Of a stretch of 64,000 nt of DNA, positions 35,450 to 46,039 are shown piece by piece. Under the pieces are notes generated by a model, which searched no databases, was not told the DNA's origin, and saw only the letters and a program-made list of their open reading frames with translations. Location of the stretch: the NCBI GenBank assembly GCA_027422505.1, contig JAPQWV010001111.1, positions 1 to 64,000 on the forward strand. Direction: 5' to 3'. The DNA comes from Craterostigma plantagineum. Taxonomy: Eukaryota; Streptophyta; Magnoliopsida; Lamiales; Linderniaceae. The position numbers and the translations under genes were made by a program. The stretch's first letter is position 1; each line of letters starts with the position of its first letter.

Positions 35450-36092
35450 CTCGACTTGAAAAACGTATTATGATGAAAGGTGACGTTTAGAAAAGCTGCT
35501 ATGCTTGGGCTTCACTGTAATAAAATAAACTTGAAAAACCAAGCATAGAAAACACACCAGCAAAGACTCCTTATCACACATAGATAGATACATATAAACG
35601 CATATATATAATATAGAAATGGACAACGACATATATGATGATCATAATATCTTTGGCGCATATATTTAGACATATGCACGGCGGCGACCGAGGCCGGCGC
35701 AGGTCAGCCAACGCCTCAAACTCATCCTACTCGAATATGGCCTCGCCGTGGTCGTCGCCGTTATGCCGGCGCTCCTCCTCGGCCAACACAATGACCTTCC
35801 GGTGCTCAAAGTCAACCTCATTTTCTCTGACGATTAATTGACGATTTGACGATAATATATATGCTGCTGTCTCGCTAGAGGTAATAATCCTGTTTTTTAC
35901 GTTTGATAATGTGATGATGTTCAAAGGAAGAAATAAGCGACCCTATATATAGATGCTGAGCTAGTTTGTTGTCTTGGTATAGATGGTAAGTTTAATGGAC
36001 ACTTGGCAAGGAAGGATGAAACACTAGCATAATAGTATACACGTAATAAAGTGAGTTGTCCTCTTTTTTAGCCTATAATTAAGATATGGGAC
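35450..36092 (-). other. small transcription-unit-like repeat, copy C
   Basis: TATA box at 35942-35952 (minus). The conserved frame ends at TAG 35727-35729 with DFEHRKVIVLAEEERR and then HNGDDHGEAIFE. Nearly identical to copy B. Its upstream promoter-side sequence is split by the hAT MITE at 36101-36704 and resumes at 36705-36830. Confidence 0.5.
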
Positions 36093-36100
36093 ACGTTACC

Positions 36101-36704
36101 TAGGAGTGAAAGATGAGCGAGCCGGCTCGTGAGCTCGACGAGCCGGCTCGATAAAAGCTCGGCTCAAGCTCGACAAAAATGAGCTCGAGCTCATTTATGT
36201 TGAGCTCGAGCTCGAGCTCATTTAAATCGAGCTCGAGCTTGAGCCCAAACATAGTGGCTCGCGAGCTCGTGAACAGGCTCGCGAGCTTTTTCATTTTTTT
36301 TTAATTTTTTATTTTTTATATTTTAATAATAATTTATATTATTCTTTATTTTTTAAAAAAAATCGATATTTTAATAAATTTATATTAATTATATTATTTT
36401 TACTAATTTTTTATTAAAAATCTCGATTTTTTAAAAAAATTATATTTTTTTGTATTTTATATTAATTATATTATTTTTATTAATTTAATTTTTTTTTTTA
36501 TTAATGAGCTCGTCGAGCTCGAGCTCGATGAGCTTCGTGAGCTCGAGCTCGAGTTCGAGCTCATCAGGCTGCAAATGAGCTCGAGCTCGAAGCCGTGAGC
36601 TGAAAAGCTCGACGAGCTCGAGCTCAGCTGTAAGGGCTCGAGCTCGAGCTCGAGCCCAGAAAATGAGCCGAGCTCGGCTCGAGCTCGGCTCATTTACAGC
36701 CCTA
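36101..36704. mobile_element. 604-bp hAT MITE rich in GAGCTCGAGCTC, empty site known
   Basis: Ends TAGGAGTGAAAGATGAGC and (inverted) TAGGGCTGTAAATGAGCC, and an exact 8-bp duplication ACGTTACC at 36093-36100 and 36705-36712. Copies A, B and D carry the single uninterrupted site (GACACGTTACCATC). Both subterminal regions are dense arrays of GAGCTCGAGCTC-type palindromes around an AT-rich centre (36290-36500). Open frames rich in Leu/Glu/Ser here are translations of the repeat. Confidence 0.95.
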
Positions 36705-36836
36705 ACGTTACCATCAGTGATTGAGTGACCCGACCCGGCAGTTCGGATCGGATCGGCAATGAGTCGGTGTTAAGAACGAGTGCGAAAGAAATCATTACCA
36801 AGACAAGGAATATCTATTCTCTTTATTAAGGGAGAG

Positions 36837-37660
36837 GTACTTGTTTACACTGCTCTAATTTGAACTTAATTTGGTCTGTATAAATCCTTAATTTAAGAAA
36901 AATTATTACTTAAAATAACAACCCACTAACAGCAGTTATTTACACTAATAATGCTTAATATTTTTTTTTTGTTTTGAACAGACATTGACTGTGCGGATTT
37001 TACTAGTGTGTATTAAAATCCAGAATGGTTCGTGTGTTTACCACATCGATCAATTTAATCCTCCATATTGACAATAAAAAATTGTCATGGCATAAGATGA
37101 TCGTTAATTTGGATGAAATATTGGCAGTCCACTTGCCAACGGTCATATTAAAAAAAATCATAAATTAATATAAAAACAAAAATTTCCAAAAAATAATAAT
37201 ATAAAAAAGAGAATACCATTAAATGAAAATAATAAATTAAACTTAACTAAGATAAAGAGAGAATAAAAAATATATTAAAATGAATAATTAAATAAATAGA
37301 TACAAAAAGAAAATATATTAAATAAAACATAAACAAGAGAAGAGAGAGAAAAGATTAAAAATAATAATTAGGAAAAAAGTGAAAATAAAAAAGTTGACAT
37401 CAATATCACCCCACACATCACCATGATTAGACAAACACAATATTCTAATATCACATTGATATGCAAAATGAAATACCACCCCAAAACAAACACAGTAATG
37501 ATACATCACATTGATTCACAACACGTGATATCACACTATGGTGATGCGAGTATCACGGTGATTTTGGATCACTGGAACAAACACCCCTAAATTTTTTATT
37601 CTCTCTTTTTCTGTTATTTGAATTAAATTTATTATTTTTGAATTTATTCTCTCTTCATTT
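36837..37660. other. AT-rich intergenic DNA
   Basis: It includes at 37017 a relative of the element at 32450. No gene supported. Confidence 0.5.
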
Positions 37661-37684
37661 TATTTATTTATTAATTAGTATTTG

Positions 37685-38192
37685 GAAACTTCCACTTGAT
37701 ACCTTTGTGTTTAATGTTATTCCAGTATGTTCCCTGTGTTTTTCAAAAAGGGTATCAAAATATTTTCAAGTTCAGTCAAGACCTTTGTTTAAGGATTTTT
37801 CTATGATGTCCAAAGTATATTTAAGGTAGGTACCTCTAAGGTATAACTGGCTTTACATGATCAAAAGTGAGATTTTTTAGGTGTAAGACTCGATATAATT
37901 CCCAATGAAATTCTATAAACTGCCAAAAAATGATTCCTACAACTAAAAATCACATTATTATTTTTTAAACTTACGATGTTCGACGTTAGGATACCATCTT
38001 AAAGTACTTTTTTGACAAATTGAAAAAGTCTTAAACACATGGTACCGACTCTTATAGAAAATACTTGCATACCAATTAGCATATAACTTTGAGTAACAAC
38101 TAAAAAAGCCCTAACTGAGGTACCTATTGGAATTGAATTAACTCAGCACCAACTAAAAATTTTTAAACATGAGTACCAAGTGGAATGTTCCT
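37685..38192. mobile_element. fold-back MITE-like element
   Basis: The left end TTCCACTTGATACC pairs inverted with the right end GTACCAAGTGGAA. A GGTACC-bearing AT-rich interior. No target duplication identified. Confidence 0.5.
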
Positions 38193-38343
38193 TTGTACAT
38201 TTTCTTACGTAATACAAATAAAATGTGGGGAATTCTACTATTTCTGTGTTAACATTTTTTTTAGTTGGTGTCCAAAATTTTACAGTCCGCATATTACCCC
38301 TAATTATGATGGAACATTACTCCATGAACCTAAAAGAGGAAAT

Positions 38344-39073
38344 TAGAGGTGTTCAGACGGTTTTTAAAAACCGTAACCAAACCGTAACCGAACCGTCGGT
38401 CAACGGTTCGGTTAACCGTGGTCAACGGTTCGGTTCAAACCGTAACCGAACCGTAAATTATGAAGGTTCGGTTACGGTTCTTCATTTTACTAACCGCAAA
38501 CCGGCGGTTTATAACCGGCGGTTAACCGTCTTTTAAATAATAATTAAATATATAATTTTATTGCTCTGTCATAATATCTAATGATAATTTATCACCATAT
38601 TTAATTTTTATTTTGTTTTATCAACTATCATAAAATTGACTTTAGAAAACTTAGAAGAATATTGAGTGATAAACATGATATTTAGAACAATGCCTACGAC
38701 GAATGTCCGTCAAAGATTTCGAATCGAAGAATGAATGTTAATCATAATATTTTTTAATATTTAAGGTGTATTTTTTTTTTCAAATGTTGAAGGTTATTAT
38801 ATAAATTCTAACTGGAATGGAAATTTTATTTTTTACATTTTATATATAAATATCAAAATTTTTACTATATTTAAATATTATAAAGAAAAAAAAATTCTAA
38901 AAAGGAATTAGAAAAAAAAAAAACCGTAAACCGGCGGTTCAAAACCGTAACCGCTGGCCGGTTCAAAATCGTAACCGTAACCGTGATTACCACGGTTCGG
39001 TTACGGTTAGACGTTTTATTAACCGTAAACCGACGGTTCATAACGTGGAACCGTAACCGTATGAACACGTCTA
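38344..39073. mobile_element. 730-bp hAT MITE with CGGTTACGGTT subterminal repeats
   Basis: Inverted ends TAGAGGTGTTCAGACGG and CCGTATGAACACGTCTA. Subterminal arrays of AACCGTAACCG lie on the left (38370-38535) and right (38925-39060). The flanks GAGGAAAT (38336-38343) and ATGGAAAT (39074-39081) agree at 6 of 8 positions, fitting an aged 8-bp hAT duplication. The AT-rich core is non-coding. Confidence 0.85.
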
Positions 39074-39249
39074 ATGGAAATGGTGACTTCAACTAATGAA
39101 GCCGTAGTTGCTGCCACTGGAAAAAAAAAACCAAAATGTCGTCAATATTCAGTGTCCTTGAAAAAAAACAACACAACTAACCGCTGCATTAGTTAAAAAT
39201 CACGATTTTCATCTCTAAGGTCACGGAATAATCTTTCTATTATACTTCA

Positions 39250-40215
39250 GGAAAACCATGCGAAATTGCAAGGGAATTGCAAACTTTGGACACCATCTAA
39301 AATAGATTAATTCCCCTTAAAATTTCATAATCAGTTCGCCTTATAAATTTTATATTATCAGTTAACCTTACGAGATGGTAAATGGGCTAATGAAGGAAAT
39401 TATCAAATCAATGCTATAAATGGGTCCTCGACTTTAAAAAAAACGTAGGATTGATGAAAGATTGACGTTTAGAAAGCTGCTACTTGGACTTCACTGTAAT
39501 AAAATAAACGGAAAAAAAACCAAAATAAAAGCACATCAGCAAAGACTCCTTATCACACATAGATAGATACATATACAGAAAACACACACAATATTAGAAA
39601 TGGACGACGACATATGATGATCATAATATCTTTGGGCGCATATATTAGACATATGCACGGCGGGTGCGGCGCTGAGGCCGGCGCAGCTCAGCAAACGGCC
39701 CAAACTCATCCTACTCGAATATGGCCTCGCCGTCGTCGTTGTCGCCGTTGGAACGGCGGCGCTCCTCCTTGTCCGCCGCCATGGCTTGGTATGGTGCTCA
39801 AAGTCAACCTCATTTCCTCCGATTATTGATGCGATTGATTGATAATATATATTATGTTGTTTCGCAAGCCTTCGCACGTTTGATAATATGATGATGATTT
39901 GCAAAATGAGAAATAAGCGACTATATATAGAGAAACTAAAGCTAAGCTAGTTTAGCTTTCTTTCATGGTGTTATCTATCTATGGTAGGTTAATGGACACT
40001 TGGCGAAGAACGATGGAGGACAACGTAATAGTTATACACGTATAATAAAATGAGCTGTCCTCGTTTGTAGCCTATCAAATAAGAATATGGGACACGTTAC
40101 CATCTCTGTTTGGGTGACCCGACCCGGCAGCAATTCGGATACGGTTTGGATAGCAATGAGTCGGCGTTAAGAACAAAGTGTAAAAGAAATCATTTTACCA
40201 AGAAAGGGATGTATG
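39250..40215 (-). other. small transcription-unit-like repeat, copy D
   Basis: The most diverged copy. TATA box at 39920-39931 (minus). The conserved frame ends at TAG 39711-39713 and reads MAADKEERRRSNGDNDDGEA then IFE, from an ATG in a favourable CCATGG context. Compared with copy A it has two extra codons and a synonymous CGG/CGC change, and indels here keep the frame. Homology to copies B and C extends downstream to about 39250 but does not reach the PMD fragment. Confidence 0.5.
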
Positions 40216-41225
40216 TATTTATTTATGCATGTAGCCTTGTTGTAGGTCCTATCTTTGTAAAGATTGATTCGTTTTCAATTCACTAGAGTCTTCCTAGGAG
40301 AAAAGCACGTGTCTTGGACCAAGACTCTTGCTTACTATCTTTCTTACGAAAAATATATAACTGAAATATCAAATCAACGTAATAAATGGATCTTGACTTA
40401 ATAAAAAAACGGATGATTTGAAAGAGGACGTTCAAAAGGGCAAAAGGCATAATAAGAACTAGATGCCTTTTAAGGTACTCCACTTCGTAAATACATTGAT
40501 ATTTGAGGTTATAGTCTATTGGACATTTGCTTTCTCGTATTACGCTAAATAATATTGGTAATAGTATGTATGTATTATAGTGTTAGGCTTGTATTGTTTC
40601 ACGCCGTTATTATAGACAGCCCATTATTATATCTGGGAGCCCATATTAATAAAGATTGTGTTGGTTTTAGCCAAATTAATTGGAAAGTCCAAGCCCCCAA
40701 AAAGTCAAACAACGATTATCCTACGAATATCATATCCAAGAGAAATTGGGCAGTTTTACTAACACAATATCTCGTTTGGTTACTAACAAAATTTATTATG
40801 AGATAGGCAAAAAGTTTAAAAGACTTATTGCTCCTAAGTTTTATAACATATTATCATTTTGTCACCTCAAACGCTGCACTTTGAAGAAGCGGAACAGAGC
40901 AACGAACATGAAGGCTCGAGGTAAGACCACGCCTTTGATTTGTTAATTATTATAGTGCTCAAAATTCCTCTTAAAAATGCAGATAGACAAGATACCTGTG
41001 ATTGAAAATTACTGCTCAATGATTAAAAATCATACGATCAATGTATACAAAACATGATATAACACAGATAGACAACTCAACTAGATGTCTACAGAACTCG
41101 ATCGAATAAACATCTACCCAAGTCAAATAAAAGTATTTTTATACAAGTGGCATATGAGAGATTATTCAAAATATGCTCTTTAGATAAAACGTACACTAAC
41201 TTGAAATGTTTCGGCCTATAGATTA
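40216..41225. other. intergenic, no gene recognised
   Basis: Moderately AT-rich. Several 60-90-codon frames (40283-40483, 40555-40946, 41089-41349) show no family signature. I call none of them. Confidence 0.45.
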
Positions 41226-41229
41226 AGTG

Positions 41230-41960
41230 GATCAATTGGAATGGAGGTCCTCCTGATACGGACCATAAATATGTGGCTAAAGAAAAGCAGCCCATCAAGC
41301 CCATCAAGCTCATCAAGAAGGGAAGCCCAAAATCAAGCTGGAAAAGCAACAGATGAGAGGAACCTACAAGAATTCCTTGGGTAAAGATGTTATCCGGATT
41401 AAGGGAGTTTATTGAGGATATCTAAGCAAGGATATAACAGACTATGGTGGAGAAGAAGGCTATAGGAGCACGTGTCAAGCTGTGATAAGAAGGAGGCTCT
41501 GTCCGAGAAGCTGCAAGCCGCCATCAGAGCCTTTCAATCAACAAGTACCTTCTCTGATCTTAGTACCTCATGCAGTGTGCCTTCTTAAAAGACTGAAGGG
41601 TAGCATCACGCAAGTGGCTGGGAGCTGCTATAAAATGAGGACTTGGCCTTATTTTCTGGGGACAATCATTTTACGTAGAAAAGCATTCATATTACATTCT
41701 TGTCTTAGATTTCTTAGACCTATTTTCTACAGTTAAGAGTGAAGGAGAGAATTAGCAGAAGGTGTAACATATCATGGGTTAGTAGAAGAAGGTTCCCAGC
41801 GCCCCGTGGACGTAGAATCCAATAGGATTCGAACCACGTAGATCCTCGTGCATTTTCTCTTTACGTCCCCCATTATAAGCACCTCATAAATTAGTGGCTC
41901 AATAATAACCCACCGTTAACTGAAGACCCAAAAAACCCCCACACTTAAAAATCTTGTTGA
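41230..41960 (+). mobile_element. solo-LTR-like sequence
   Basis: It has a CTATAAAATGAGGACTTGG promoter-like box at about 41630, an AAGAGTGAAGGAGAG leader and, near 41830-41860, GAACCACGTAGATCCTCGTG then a TTTTCTCTTT tail, a layout common to plant LTRs. No internal domain is present on either side. Exact ends were not determined. Confidence 0.4.
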
Positions 41961-42746
41961 TTGGGGAGAGCCCCATATCACACCCTTTGTGTGGGAACAG
42001 AGGAGTCAATTGAGGAAATTAGGGAAGATACAAAATGAACTAGGGTTCTGACGTTTCTTAAACATATCAAAGGGCAAATATAATACATTAAATTTAATAA
42101 TTGGAAAATGTAAGATCATTTGTAACGGGTTCCATTTGAGATAAATAATTGAATGCCCTATTTAATAAGTGCGGGCTTTCTGAATTTTCATCGGCTTCAG
42201 CTTATTAAACCAAATAAGAAAAGTTATTAATAATTTATAACCGATTTTCTAGGTATATTAGTAAACCAAATGCTATCTTAGCCTGCTCAATCAATTTATT
42301 TATTCCGCACCCCTAATCTACTACGGGCTAAAACTAACCGCGGGTACAATTACAAAGTCAACACTAAATAAGAATAATACATCTATATTATATGGGCTTC
42401 TCGGGGACACCAAAGGGCCCTAAAGTGACTTAAAACACCCTCATTCACCAATTGTAAAATCGTTGTTTATTTCATTTAATATGATGAATTAAATAAACAA
42501 AAATTTATTCTTTGTTTCACGGCGATCAAAATGAAATTCATATCTTATATTTTTCGATGTTTCTAAGAATAATTTTTTTTTGTAAATTATGTATTGATGG
42601 AGTAAGGTCACTTTCTCAATTCTAAAAAATACGTGAATAACTTTTATAATGTTGGAAATAAACAAGTTAATAAATACTTATTTGTCAAATTACACGATGA
42701 ACATAAATCTTAGACAAATGAAAAGATAATAATTGGGTAATATATT
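41961..42746. other. AT-rich intergenic DNA
   Basis: Nothing supported. Confidence 0.5.
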
Positions 42747-43438
42747 GGCACCCCTATTTTTCTATTTGCACCCCCTAATTAATATGTAAAGTAAACTATT
42801 ATATACTTACCAATAATATTTTAAACCATTAAATACTTACCAATTGTAAATCATTAACTACTTATCATTAAAGGCTAAATAAAGGATATCTTGAGTAACT
42901 AACAATGAAGGATTGATTGTATTGGAGTTCTAGCGATTGAAAGATATCCAATTTTTTGTGACGGTTAATAATTACCATCAAATATATATGTATCTATATG
43001 TATGCATGTATAAAATTTTTTTAATTACTTATTTCGGCCATATTATGTCTCATCAATTAATCCTTAGCTAAATATTGTGTTTATTTATGTATGTATAATT
43101 AAAAAAATAATATTTACGTAATGTGAAAATATTTTATTAAACTAATTTTATAATAACATTTGAAGATATTGATATTTCAAAATGAATGTAAAATTGTAGG
43201 ATTAATATAAGGAGTGATACAAAAGTAAATAAATTAAATATGTTTTGTTGTGTCATCGATAAAATAACTTAATTGATATTGTTAAATAATTTATTCAATT
43301 AATACAGTTAATTTTTATAAAAAATTATAATAAAATAATTATTGTGAATTCATGTGATTAGATAACAAATTTCAAGTGTTGAGGTGTTAAAATGGGGGGT
43401 TGTTTCAACTAGTAAAGGAGGTGTGAAATAGTAGGACC
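42747..43438. mobile_element. MITE-like element related to 15158-16300
   Basis: The left end GGCACCCCTATTTTTCTATT and the right end GGAGGTGTGAAATAGTAGGA are the inverted counterparts of the ends at 15158-16300. AT-rich, non-coding. Confidence 0.5.
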
Positions 43439-43909
43439 TAATAATTTGCCCTAAAATTATCAATCATTTTCTCATGTGAACATAAGCAAATGGGCTGATC
43501 AAATATATCGGCTCAATAACGTTGACCACATAAAAGCCCAAAAATAACAAATATCTCATTGCCAAATGCCTCGAGTTGTTGGAGAAGAAAAATGTTCCAA
43601 ATCATTGAGATCACCTAATAATAGGAACATTATTACATTATGCAAAAAAAGAAATTATATATTTACAATAGGAAAACACCCAAGATGTCAAGACTGGGAC
43701 TGTTAGAGAACCTGCAACAGCGTATACATTATTCAGACATGGAATACATATATTCAATGGAGTTACATAAATAACCCTTCAATGTGAAAATAACCCTAAG
43801 AATTGAAGGCTAATACAAATAAGAACCAACCAGAAATCCTAATTCAAAACAGTTATCCTAGCAATAGAAACTAAAAAAAAAAAAAAAAACTATTTATCTT
43901 TATTTTAAA
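43439..43909. other. 3' flank of the PADRE gene
   Basis: The presumed 3' UTR of the minus-strand gene and AT-rich sequence. No other feature. Confidence 0.45.
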
Positions 43910-44425
43910 TTATCTTGAAAACACGGGCTCTTCAACGATCGTGTCCAAACCAGGCCGCCTCGATCTGCACACGGACAACCTATACTTAAACGTCTCATCG
44001 CCGCCGCCGTCGACGCTCAACCTCGACGGCGTTTCTTTCAGATCCCAGCCGCCTTCCACAGCCTTATTAAGCTCGCCCACCTCCGCCGCCGCCGCAGACG
44101 ACGATGATATCCTCTTGGGAGCCGAGTTCGCCGCCGACATGAAGAATCCGGCCACGTCGCCCGCCGTCACGACGGAGTTAACCCTCCTCATCGGAATCAT
44201 AGCGTACAGATGTCCGACCTCCAACTCCTCGTCGGCCGGCAACGCCGAGAACCGCCGTCCGATGGTCAGGGAATTGATGTTGAGGAGGAAGTGGCCGGGA
44301 CACTCGAGCATCACCTCGGCGGCGGTGGTATTAGGGTTTCTGAACTGCCTAACCTCGCCGGAGGGGAATACCACGCGCGCTGATTTTGGGGATTTGAGCT
44401 TTGGGTGTATGTAAGAGCACGACAT
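43910..44425 (-). CDS. PADRE-domain (DUF4228) protein
   Basis: An intact single-exon gene of 171 residues. The N-terminus has the family signature: a short MSCSYIHPKLKSPKSARVVF start, then a PSGEVRQF motif and an AAEVMLECPGHFLLN region. A LEVGHLYAMIPM motif follows at about residues 66-80 and a disordered Ser/Ala/Gly-rich C-terminus. PADRE proteins are plant-specific and often induced by pathogen or abiotic stress; biochemical role unknown. The ATG at 44425 is the first after the TATA-like box at 44495-44503. The plus-strand frame over the same bases is an antisense shadow caused by GC-rich codons. No frame damage, unlike most neighbours. Confidence 0.93.
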   Translation of the reverse strand: MSCSYIHPKLKSPKSARVVFPSGEVRQFRNPNTTAAEVMLECPGHFLLNINSLTIGRRFSALPADEELEVGHLYAMIPMRRVNSVVTAGDVAGFFMSAANSAPKRISSSSAAAAEVGELNKAVEGGWDLKETPSRLSVDGGGDETFKYRLSVCRSRRPGLDTIVEEPVFSR

Positions 44426-44494
44426 GAAGTTCCCATGGTGGTTAAAAAACGTTATTGATTCTTTCTATGTTTTTTGGTGAGTGTGTGTGTGTGA

Positions 44495-44503
44495 TATATA
44501 TGC
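44495..44503 (-). promoter_or_regulatory. TATA box of the PADRE gene
   Basis: ATATATAT about 70 bases upstream of the ATG at 44425, next to a (GT)n run (44480-44494). Confidence 0.5.
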
Positions 44504-46030
44504 GTGTAAGGAAGATTTTGTGCGCTGTGAATGCTTCTTCGTCAATTGCGCGTGGATTTTTATTTATTCGGCATATTGTAAGAATTATGGAAAATGGTCG
44601 GAAATATCCCTCGGTTGTTTGATTTGAAATGGTTTTTTGCTAAATTTACGCTCTTACCCCTTTGGCTTTGACATGGCCTTGCCTAGTTCAGCTTCAATCT
44701 ACTTGGATTCTTGATTTTGCGAAGACTCCTTTGTGAATTATGGTAATCATTCTCATCATTACTTTTGAAGATATACATGCGTTAATTCGAATAATAAGAG
44801 GTGGGGGTAATTGATAAGGATACATATTAATTTCGGGTGATAAATGAATAATTCATGGCGCATTAAATGTAGGGAAATCGAATTCTTTATTTCGCTTAAT
44901 CAATTTCCGTTTATTGTTGAAAAAGGACATAAGGCGACGGAGGTTTTGTGAAGTAGTTAAGAAGATGCAAACCCATTTGTTACGAATTAATTATATTGCT
45001 CACGTAAACAAACATATTTACAGAAGCAATGTTAATGTGTCACGCGAGTTAAGTCAATTAGCTAATTAATGCATGATTTAAGGCTCTAAATCAATGACCT
45101 AACTTGAAATTTTGCTTGAATATTATGGTGTGGGGCCCGACCCACTGTCGTTTTTGCTTATTCCAGTTTCCAGACTTTTGGAATTGTCAAACGTATACTG
45201 AAATTAAGAAATACCCACCAATATACCAGTAATGCCTTTTTCATTTAATCAAAATTAAAAGTTATTGTATTTTGAAGTTGTATTCCAAACAGGCCTTTCA
45301 CTTGTATACAAACTTTACTAAAATACAAGTCAAAGTCAACGAACTTAAAGTTTTCACATCGGTGCTGTGCTGTGCTGAAAAGAATTCTTTTAAATCGATT
45401 TAGTATGGCCGACGTCGAATAAAGAATGAATTTAAAGTAGATAGTAAATTCTGCGGTCAACTGCAAAAAACGAGTACACAATTCCTTGCCCAAGAAAAAA
45501 GAGAGAAAAAGGAAAAAGTGCTGTGTTAACTGTTTTGTTATTACGGTCACAAGTCCCAACTCCCAAGCGGTGTTACTATGAACTACGTATGATATATGTT
45601 GCAAAAATTTGTTGATTTGAACATCATTCAATCAGCTTTTTCATGCAAAGCTACATATTAATTTGACACGCAAGTATTCAGTTAGATTCTACAACAAAAA
45701 ACACACACACACACCACACATATATATATATATATATAATGTCACAACACATTTGGGATTAGATATATATAGTGCCTTCTCTTTTTTCATAAATGAGATG
45801 CTACTCAACAGGAGATTATAGTTCATTTGACATTCTCAAAGCATTTAAATCCCATTCGATAAATCAAAGTTCTAAACAAGCAGACATTATTTATTGTTAG
45901 GACCACACAAAAACGAAACTCAGAAACCAGGAAAAATGCACATCGTTTATCAAGTCTTGACTCGTGCAATCATCCACTACAGATTTGAGATAAATTAAAG
46001 AAAAGGAAAAAGACCATTTCATTCATTCAT
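44504..46030. other. intergenic, microsatellite included
   Basis: An (AC)n(AT)n microsatellite lies at 45700-45740. A 128-codon minus-strand frame at 45245-45631 has no recognisable domain and is not called. Confidence 0.5.
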
Positions 46031-46039
46031 TAATAGATA

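Larger units (their letters stand above)
34148..36830. repeat. tandem segmental duplicate, right copy (unit C)
   Basis: The partner of 29993-32300: PMD fragment, spacer and small unit C in the same order and orientation. The length difference is explained by loss-free comparison: minus the 218-bp Helitron, plus the 604-bp MITE. Small indels and substitutions are spread along both copies, so the duplication is not recent. Confidence 0.85.

Noticed and set aside
36100..36693. Leu/Glu/Ser-rich frames in the hAT MITE
   Set aside because: Products of GAGCTC repeats in a non-autonomous element.
43941..44414. 157-codon plus-strand frame
   Set aside because: Exactly antisense to the PADRE gene; composition shadow of GC-rich codons.
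45245..45631. 128-codon minus-strand frame
   Set aside because: AT-rich, no recognisable domain, no promoter or splice context.
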